64,000 nucleotides of DNA. It comes from Taxillus chinensis (Eukaryota > Streptophyta > Magnoliopsida > Santalales > Loranthaceae). How positions within the stretch are numbered: the first letter of the stretch is position 1; each line of letters starts with the position of its first letter. A program made the translations under genes and the position numbers. Below the pieces are notes generated by a model, which was given only the letters and a program-made list of their open reading frames with translations, did not search any database and had not been told where the DNA came from. Below are positions 56,611 through 64,000 of this stretch, in pieces. The stretch is taken from positions 46,455,321 through 46,519,320 of the forward strand of contig CM042090.1 of the NCBI GenBank assembly GCA_023512835.1, read 5' to 3'.

Positions 56611-58340
56611 GGTTCAAGTGTGAAAACGACGAACATACCTTTGGGCTCCGTCTCTATTAGTGACTTATATATGAGTTGAAAAGTGTACCGTAGAAGTCAC
56701 ACACTCTGTCGGTTCGTCTTCAGGATCCGCGTTCTTTTCTCTGACCCGCCTCTTTATCTTCCGGATCCACTCGTTGGAATACTTAAGTGAAAAGTCCACG
56801 TCACTCCTTAAGTCAGTATGTTTTGGATTTTAAGTGTACAATGACGTGCTAACGTGTCTGCGATGCTTGAGTAGTGAGTAACAGAATCCGTCTTGCTTCG
56901 ACCCTTTGGACTGCGACTCTACGAAGCCGCATTTAGGATACTTCAAGGCTTCAACCTTTGAGGCTTCGAAGCAGCAGTCTTCGATCCAGTAGTTCTTCGA
57001 TGCAGTTTGCTTCGAGGTCGACTACGGATTTAGCGAAAGGTGGATTTCTATGGACTTTTTCAACACTTAACAACACACATGGGATGCATATGACAATTCA
57101 CATAATATTATGCATGATAAACAATGTTGTGAGTGGAATTGAAATTACGTGCCCAAAACTTGATTTCTTTCAACCATAATACCTGGTTTACATGTATGGC
57201 TGTTGCATCACTACCATTTACCTTTCCAGTTACCTTAGAAATGACTAAGTACTTCATCACACTACATCTTGTGCCAGAAAATGATCACTATGTTAACATA
57301 GCATCCACTAAACCGTGGTTTATCAAATGCAGCAACCCAGTCATAACATCAACAGTCATCTCACATATTAGCAAAACTCACTCAGTGAAGGCCTCACCCT
57401 CCCACTCTCGGATCAGCATGTGAGTATGATTCAGGAACTAGAATTACACTGTTTGGTATACTCATGGTCAACCGAATCTTACCACAACCCTGAGCCAACA
57501 ATGATTTTCAGTTCAGCATAGATGACTTGAGAGACAAGATGGCCCTATTGAGAATCAGAACACACACTCTATCATTATTTAATTTACATCACAGTATAGG
57601 TAGAGTTTGGAGTTTGATCATGCAGGTTGTCTGTGTGAGTTGTCTCTTTTCTTTTGTAGAGCATCAATTTTCAGTGCTTATTCATGAGCCTTTTTACATG
57701 CACAGAGCTCAACACAGTATCTTTTTGAATCACGTGATCATACAATTTGACCTCCAACTATTACTCTAACAGTGACACAGTCGAGGGGAATAGTGAGGAC
57801 TCCCCCTAAGATAGACATTCCATCTATTTTCTATTATCATTTTGCCTTTTTTCACCTTGCCTTTTTCTAGTGAAAGGTAGCGGCTTTTTTTAAGTAATAG
57901 GCTTTTTATGATTCTCAAATACTACAGTTTCAGTCATCCTTTGAGCATTAAATCATTAAGGATCCTTTCCGTGCAAGCCAACAGTACCATGAGATACAAC
58001 AGTTCCTGCTAGTTAATCAATGTAATGCCACACGGGTGATATTCGCTCAAAATGAAAATGACAAGTAATAGGAATATCATTTAATTTAAACATAAAGGGA
58101 ATTGCACTCATTTCACTCAAGACTTGAGGATTCATGACAGGTTGCACAAAAGACTTGAACCAGGTTCAGAGGTGGCAAGTCTCATCCATGTGATTTCTCA
58201 ATTTCCTGTAGTAGACATGTATGAATCACACTTAGTCACTACTAATTTTCATGGAGACATAAACAGTCATTAACAATGTTATACTTATGTTCATGCACAG
58301 GTAATTAGGTTGAAATGAAACACAAGACATGCTGTGAGAC
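56611..58340 (-). other. Spacer between pol and third ORF of element E
   Basis: Non-coding. A purine tract CTTAGGGGGA (minus strand, 57801-57810) follows pol by about 530 bases, as in element A. A TCGAAG-type cluster is at 56890-57030. Confidence 0.55.
56664..56671 (-). promoter_or_regulatory. Candidate TATA box for the third ORF of element E
   Basis: TATATAAG on the minus strand. Leaving out the inserted element D it lies about 195 bases before the ATG at 55856, with the CT-rich leader between. Promoter role inferred. Confidence 0.4.
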
Positions 58341-58994
58341 TTATGAATTTAAATCTAACATACCAAGTTTTGTCAGAAGTTCATTGAACCTGGCTTCTTG
58401 CAGTGGTTTGGTGAATATGTCAGCAAGTTGGTCACCAGTGGATATATACTCCAAGGAAATGTCTTTCTTCAGTACATGGCCACATATGAAGTGATGTCTG
58501 ACTTCAATGTGCTTGGTTTTGGGATGCATAACAGGGTTGTTAGAGATTGCAATAGTGCTTGTATTGTCAGAGTACAGAGGCACAACCTTCAGGTTAAACC
58601 CATAGTCTGAAAGTTGACTAGCCATCCAAAGCAATTGAGCACAATAGCTTCCTGCAGCAATATATTCAGCTTCAGCTATGGAGGTTGAAACTGAATTCTG
58701 TTTCTTGCTAAACCAGGATACAAGTCTGTTGCCAAGAAGTTAGCATGTTCCACTTGTGCTCTTCCTATTAATCCTGCAGCTAGTAAAGTCTGCATCTGAA
58801 TATCCTTTTAGTTTGAAATCAGACTCTCTTGGATACCATAGTCCCAAATTTTCAGTTCCCTTCAGATACCGCATAATCCTCTTGACATGAGACAGGTGGG
58901 ATTCTTTGGGATTAGCTTGGTATCTGGCATAGATACATGTTGCAAACATTATGTCAGGTCTGCTTGCTATTAGGTACAGCAGAGATCCAATCAT
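58341..58994 (-). pseudogene. pol: RNase H, element E
   Basis: Contains MIGSLLYLIASRPDIMFA, YSDADFTSCRINRKSTSG, then after a stop at 58740-58742 AEYIAAGSYCAQLLWM, LYSDNTSTIAIS and KTKHIEVRHHFI, ending LGMLDLNS with a stop at 58341. The second part has Ser for the usual Cys before DNTS. Confidence 0.9.
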
Positions 58995-59003
58995 GCTTCT
59001 ATA

Positions 59004-59771
59004 TTATGAGATATCCACTTCCTTGCCTGCTTCATCCATATCCAGTTTGGCGTTTGTAAGAATGAGAGTTTTCATGTGAGTCACATTAGTCATCTTAAAC
59101 TTCTTCAGTATCTCCTTGGTGTATTTGGTTTGACTGATAAAAATCCCATCCTCCAACTGCTTGACCTCCAATCCAAGGAAGAATGAGAGTTCTCTCATCA
59201 TACTCATTTCATATTCACTTTTCATTAGATGGGAGAAGTCTTCACATTGCTTTTTGTCCCTTGATCCGAAGATGATGTCATCCACATAAATTTGGACTAT
59301 CAAGGATGATCCTTTTCCTTCCTTGAGAAACAGCATGGGGTCAATTTTGCCTTTTCTGAACTTGTTCTTGATTAGAAACTCTGACAATGTTTCATACCAT
59401 GCTCTGGGAGCTTGTTTTAGTCCATATAGAGCCTTCTTCGGTTTGTATACCTTGTGCTCTTGGTTTGGCTCTTGAAATCCGGGTGGTTGTTCAACATAGA
59501 CTTCTTCTTGGAGGTCTCCATTTAAGAAAGCACTCTAGACATCCATCTGATAAACTTTGAAGTCCTTGAATGCTGCATATGCTAAGAATATGCAGATGGC
59601 CTCCAGTCTAGCAACTTCAAAGGTTTCATCATAGTCGATTCCTTCTTCTTGTCTGTATCCTTTTGCAACCAGTCTGGCCTTGTTTCCGATTACAACACCA
59701 TCAGCATCAAGTTTGTTTCTGAAGATCCATTTCACGCCAATGACTTGCTGTGATCTAGGCCTGTTAACCAA
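59004..59771 (-). pseudogene. pol: Reverse transcriptase, element E
   Basis: [38 protein letters not shown], then QMDV followed by a stop (near 59535), LNGDL-type text between, and [16 protein letters not shown] with the YVDD box. [11 protein letters not shown] is shorter than usual, suggesting a small in-frame loss. A stop near 59002 separates it from RNase H. Confidence 0.9.
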
Positions 59772-60258
59772 CTCCCATACTTTCTGTCTTTTGAACTAAT
59801 TTAATTCTTCTTGCATCACGTCAATCCAATGGTGATCCTAAACTACATCATCAACTGATTTTGGCTCCACTTGTGATAGGAAACACATATCTGATTTTCA
59901 TGGAGTGTGGCAGCCCTTGTTTTAACTCGTGCGACGAAGATCTCCAATTATCGATTCGAAAGGGTGGTCCTTTTAACCTTCTCCTTGCCTTTGGAAGGTC
60001 TTCTCTTTCTTCATGATGAATGCCCAATTGCTCAATGTCAGGTTCTTGGGCTAATGGAAGTGGCAGAGACTGAGCAGGTTGCGTGTAAGGGACATGATTT
60101 TCTGCTGATTTTTGACTTGGTTCCGCAGCAACCGGTTCAACTCTTTGTTCTTCAGGTTCAGGTGCATCTTCCATTGTTTCTATTGTAGTAGGGTTATCTG
60201 TGTCTTGGTCTTCTATAATGATAATATCCTGCACTTCATTTACATTTGGATCTCCTTT

Positions 60259-61338
60259 CTACATTCCATGGTTAGTCTCATCAAAAGAAATATGAATGGA
60301 CTCTTCAACAACTTTGGTTCTTCTATTAAATACACGATAAGCCTTGCTAGTCATGGAGTATCTAACAAGATATCCATTATCTGATTTGGCATCAAACTTG
60401 TTTAAGTAATCCTTGCCATTGTTCAGAATGTAGCAAGTACACCCGAAGATCCTTAGGTGACCAATGTTTGGTCTCCTTCCCTTCCATAACTCATAGGGTG
60501 TTTTCATAGCTCCTTTGTTAATTAGAGTTCTGTTTTGTACATAACAAGTAGTGGCAACAGCTTCAGCCCATAGGGATTTTGGGAACTGAGCTCCTGTCAA
60601 CGTGGTTCTAACTGCTTCAACCAATATTCGATTCTTTCTTTCAGCCACTCCATTTTGTTGTGGAGTTCTTGGTGCTGAGAAATTATGCTGGATACCATGT
60701 TCAGTACAAAACTCTAACATATCAGAAAATTCAAATTCCTTGCCATGATCACTGTGAATGCACTTAATAGAGAAATTCTTAACATTGGTGACCCAATTGA
60801 AGAGTTCAACAAGATTCTCAAATGTTTCAGTTTTGTTTCTGAGAAACATGACCCATGTGTATCTGGTATAATCATCTACTACTGCAAGAAAGTATCGTGC
60901 ACCAGATAACGAGGATACATTGATTAGTCCACATAAGTCCATGTGCAGAAGTTCAAGTGGTTGTGTGATTGAGGTTTTATCTACACTCTTAAAGGAATGT
61001 TTAACCTGCTTACCCAGATGATAATCCCTACAAGGGTGTTCTTTCTCATAAACATGCTTGGGTAAGCCCTCAACCAAATCAAGATATGCCAGTTTAGACA
61101 TAGTCTTAAAGTTTAAATGGCCAAATCTCTTGTGCCACAACCAACTAATGTCAGGTGAAGCTTTGGATAGAAAACACATTGGTTTAGTAGATTGAGCATT
61201 ACCAAAGACCAACTTGTAGACATTGCCTTGTCTATGCCCATTTAGCTTCACCTCTTTGGAAACAGGGTCCATAACTGTGCAGGTGTGTTTAGTGAACAAA
61301 ACTTCATAACCCTTGTCACACAATTGACTTATGCTCAA
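60259..61338 (-). pseudogene. pol: Integrase, element E
   Basis: Open over 359 codons. Zinc part HKRFGHLNF and CRDYHLGKQ (second Cys pair altered: the usual CX2C reads CRDY). Core: HMDLCGLINV, IHSDHGKEFEF and QQNGVAERKNR keep all three acids. The C-terminal end FNRRTKVVEESIHISFDETN joins the linker frame 60234-59851. Confidence 0.92.
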
Positions 61339-61560
61339 CAGGTTATGTTTAAGACCTTAAATAACAGATACATTCTGAATTGAAACAGAACCATTAGAGA
61401 GAGTACCCTTACCAACAATCTTACCCTTTTTGTTGTCCCCGAAAGTGACAGATGAAGCTGAAACCTCCCTTACTTCACTCAATAGAGAGGCATCATCTGT
61501 CATGTGCATAGAACAGGCACTGTCAAGATACCACTGGCTGGAATTGATCTTTTGTTTTCG
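61339..61560 (-). pseudogene. pol: Protease, element E
   Basis: QWYLDSACSMHMTDD is the aspartic protease site, with Asp-Ser-Ala where Asp-Ser-Gly is usual. It is read in the integrase frame; the preceding gag tail is in another frame, so a frameshift lies near 61560. A stop follows near 61360 just before the integrase frame. Confidence 0.75.
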
Positions 61561-63865
61561 GTAGGCGCTTTCACTTGTGCACTGTTCCTACACAATGAGC
61601 AACTAAGTCTTGGGGGCCCAATTAAGATTGGGCTTTGGGTAAGTGAAAGCTGCAGTTTAGGTTTCCAATAAGAAGGGGCAGATTTAACTTTCCATGCTAA
61701 TTTAGGTGATCCATTATTAGATTTGTTAACAGGACTGACCTTTAGACTTTTTGCACGTTTTCCCTTATTGTTATCTTTGGCAGCTTTATCAGGCACAGAT
61801 TTAACAGTTTTCTTCACAGGTTTAGTCTTTATGTTCTTTAATGAGGTAACCTGTGTGTGTCTGGTTTTCTTCTTCTTCTTCCCATCAGAGTTATGAAATT
61901 GCAGATTTTCCGAAATGTTTAACTGATTAATGCCTAACCTGATTTCTTTAACAACCTTGTTCTTAAAATGCTCAGGATAGAATCTGCACTGATAGGAAAG
62001 GTGTCCAGCTTCACAGCAGATGGGATAGATGACAGGTTTGGGTTGGACACTATGCTTCAAGGGTTTGGTTGGAGTGTTAAGAGGTTTCCTAGGTTTTCCT
62101 TTATATCCTAGCCCATTCTTAACTCTACCACCAGGGACAGACTTAGACTGGGAGAAAACAGCCTTGCTGGATGAACTAGTCTCATACGTAGTAGTAAACT
62201 TGCTTATGTCTATCTCCGGAATTACTACACCCTTACCCTTGCATTGGGATGTAGTGGACAGGTTTCCTATAGGTTCAGCTTTCAGTTCTATCTTAGCAAC
62301 GGCTGCATCACTGTCTTGAGATGCAACAGTACCCTGATCTTTGAGTTCGGGTGTTACTAGTTTGGGTGGACTAGCAATAGCCAATACCTCCTTTCCATAA
62401 TCAAGGAGCACACTGCTAGCAGGAATAAAGCCAGCCAGACACTTGGTCTGCACAGGGTAAGTCTGGGCCTTGGCTATTTGGTCTTCAGAGAAGCCTAGAC
62501 CTAAGGTAAGACCTTTAACATCTGGAGTGGTCCTAAAGTGGGCTGCAATTTCAGCAGAGTCTTACCACTTTTGACTGATTTGTCTTTCCTTTTCCAGTTC
62601 TGCTTTGGTTTCAGCTAGTTCCTTTTCAAGCCTATCGATTTCTTTATTAGCCATTTTTAGTTGTCCAGCTTTGTCCAAAAGATCATTGTGTGTGCTTCTC
62701 ATCTCACTCACTTCAGCTCTTAATCTTCTCTTTGTTCTTTCATAGTCATCTATAGAGTCTTTATATTCACATGAAAGCTTTTCCAGTTTGGAATAATATC
62801 TTTCTTTGTCAGCTTTCATAGGAAGAAATTGTTCCTCTATTTCTTTAAAAGCTCTATAGGTATCTTCATATTCAATGTAGAGCTGTTCATAAGTTCTTAC
62901 CTTAAGGAGAGGTGAATGGTCAACCATGAAGCAGATGAGACCTTTTTCCTTTTTCTCCTCATCAGACGATTCTTCTTCCTCCTCAGTTTCTTTGTTAAAC
63001 TTGTTGGTGACAAGGGCCTTCTTCCTCTTGTCATCCTTTCTGCTTGAAGAGCCTTTGGTCTTCTTCTTCTGCTCAGCTGCCTCCTTTTTCTCCCTCTTCA
63101 GCTTGTAACAGTCGGCAGCAAAGTGGCCGGGCTTGTTGCAGTGATAACACTGCAACTTCTCCTTATCCTTTCCCTTAGAAAAGGATGAGGATGACCGCCT
63201 TGCTTTTCTCCTGTAGTTCCCCCTTCTCTCCAGTAGTTTCTTGATCAGAAATGCCACTTCTTCATCTGAGGCACTATCTCGAAACAAGTTCATCGCCTTC
63301 ATCTTTTTCCTCTTCCAAGATGGTTCCCTTGGTTCAAGACGGCCTTAAAGGCAACAGACTTCTCCTTTTTCTTGGAAGGATTCTCAAATGCCTCAAGTTC
63401 TTCCTTTTGCATTTCGAACGTCTTGAGGTCCCCGTATAATGCTTCCAAGGCACAGGTTTTCCATTCCTTCAGTTAACGGATGGCTAATGTCTTTATCAGA
63501 AGTCTCAAGGGTAGAGTTCTCAGAAACTTGTCATTCTTGTCCTTCTGAGAGATCTCAACATTATAAGTCTTCATCCGTTGAATCAGACCTGTGAACCTTT
63601 TATAGATACTGTCCAATGACTCCTTTGGTTCACATCTGAAGGCTTCATACTCCTACTTGAGCATGGAGATCTTGTTGTCCTGTATTTGCTCATCTCCCTC
63701 GTAGATGAGACAGAGCTTGTCCCATACCTCTTTAGCAGTCTCAAGATCCTGCACATCCGTGAACATGTCATCGTCGAGTGCAGAGAAAAGTATGGCTTTT
63801 GCCTTGAAGCCGAGCTTTACTTTCCTCTTCTCCACCTTAGACCAACTGTCTGGGTCTTTTGTCAT
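61561..63865 (-). pseudogene. gag: gag, element E
   Basis: Begins in copia gag (DDDMFTDVQDLETAKEVWDKL; KESLDSIYKRF after a stop near 63655). The frame changes before 63302. An intact zinc knuckle CYHCNKPGHFAADC is near 63155, then Lys/Glu-rich and long coiled-coil-like parts (62562-62930) and a Lys/Ser-rich tail with a second Cys/His stretch (CCEAGHLSYQCRF near 62000). A stop occurs near 62562. Confidence 0.85.
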
Positions 63866-64000
63866 TTACTGACCTCTCAGCATAATCTTTGGAGTAAAAG
63901 GTCCGTTCTTTATTGTTTCTTAGAGATACGTGTCGAGCATGTCTAGGTGTGCTCTCATTCTCGCTTTCCATTTGGAAAAATGTGCGGGTGTGCACATAGG

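Larger units (their letters stand above)
55288..64000 (-). mobile_element. Ty1/copia retrotransposon E with a third ORF (5' part outside the window)
   Basis: Minus-strand copia element: gag (63865-61560), protease and integrase (61560-60259), reverse transcriptase and RNase H (59771-58341), then a spacer and an accessory ORF (55856-55357). Protein similarity to element A and the same gene order point to the same lineage. The 5' LTR is right of the window. The 3' LTR is missing because the element is cut at about 55287. Element D (55998-56610) is inserted in it. Confidence 0.88.

Overview
The window is nuclear DNA of a flowering plant. It holds one spliced, plastid-targeted RNA pseudouridine synthase gene whose introns have plant-type GT..AG borders. 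Almost everything else is nested LTR retrotransposons of the plant Ty1/copia and Ty3/gypsy lineages, plus L1 and MITE remnants. The species cannot be named from the sequence. No tRNA, rRNA or CRISPR feature was seen.

Left block (1-19210): a plus-strand copia relic (element B, 13815-19210) is cut by a minus-strand LTR (pieces 2-228 and 13028-13814). That LTR is in turn cut by element A (229-13022), a 12.8 kb copia element with two 1.2 kb LTRs and a perfect GTACT target duplication. Element A has a damaged gag-pol and, downstream of pol, a third reading frame of about 889 codons (8924-11590) with its own TATA-like box. Its N-terminus resembles an accessory protein also found in copia element E at the right end of the window. 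Its C-terminus has the His-Asp-Gln spacing of Ulp1-type (C48) cysteine proteases, but Tyr sits where the catalytic Cys should be.

Middle (19211-31276): the pseudouridine synthase gene lies on the minus strand (29920-20911, seven exons). Its only lesion is one extra base in a G7 run of exon 1. Its 6.9 kb intron 2 holds an L1 LINE whose ORF2 is missing and an array of small hairpins with compensatory stem changes. Upstream of the gene are a 158 bp tandem duplication and a fold-back MITE.

Right block (31277-64000): an Athila-like gypsy element on the minus strand (C) carries two solo LTRs in its 3' part. Its 5' LTR is split by a Tekay/Del-type solo LTR (G), which is itself split by a Tekay element (F). 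Target duplications support each layer. At about 55287 the broken LTR of C abuts a minus-strand copia element (E, to the window end), whose third-ORF leader contains a 613 bp insertion (D) with perfect 74 bp inverted ends.

Cross-element themes: LTRs of unrelated elements C and F, and element D, share a double CACGTG hairpin module at a similar distance upstream of a TATA box. Short-motif arrays (CGGAGTAAG, TCGAAG) recur in different elements. Decay differs as well: B and the third ORF of A are broken only by nonsense codons, while F is broken largely by one-base indels, some of which may be assembly errors.
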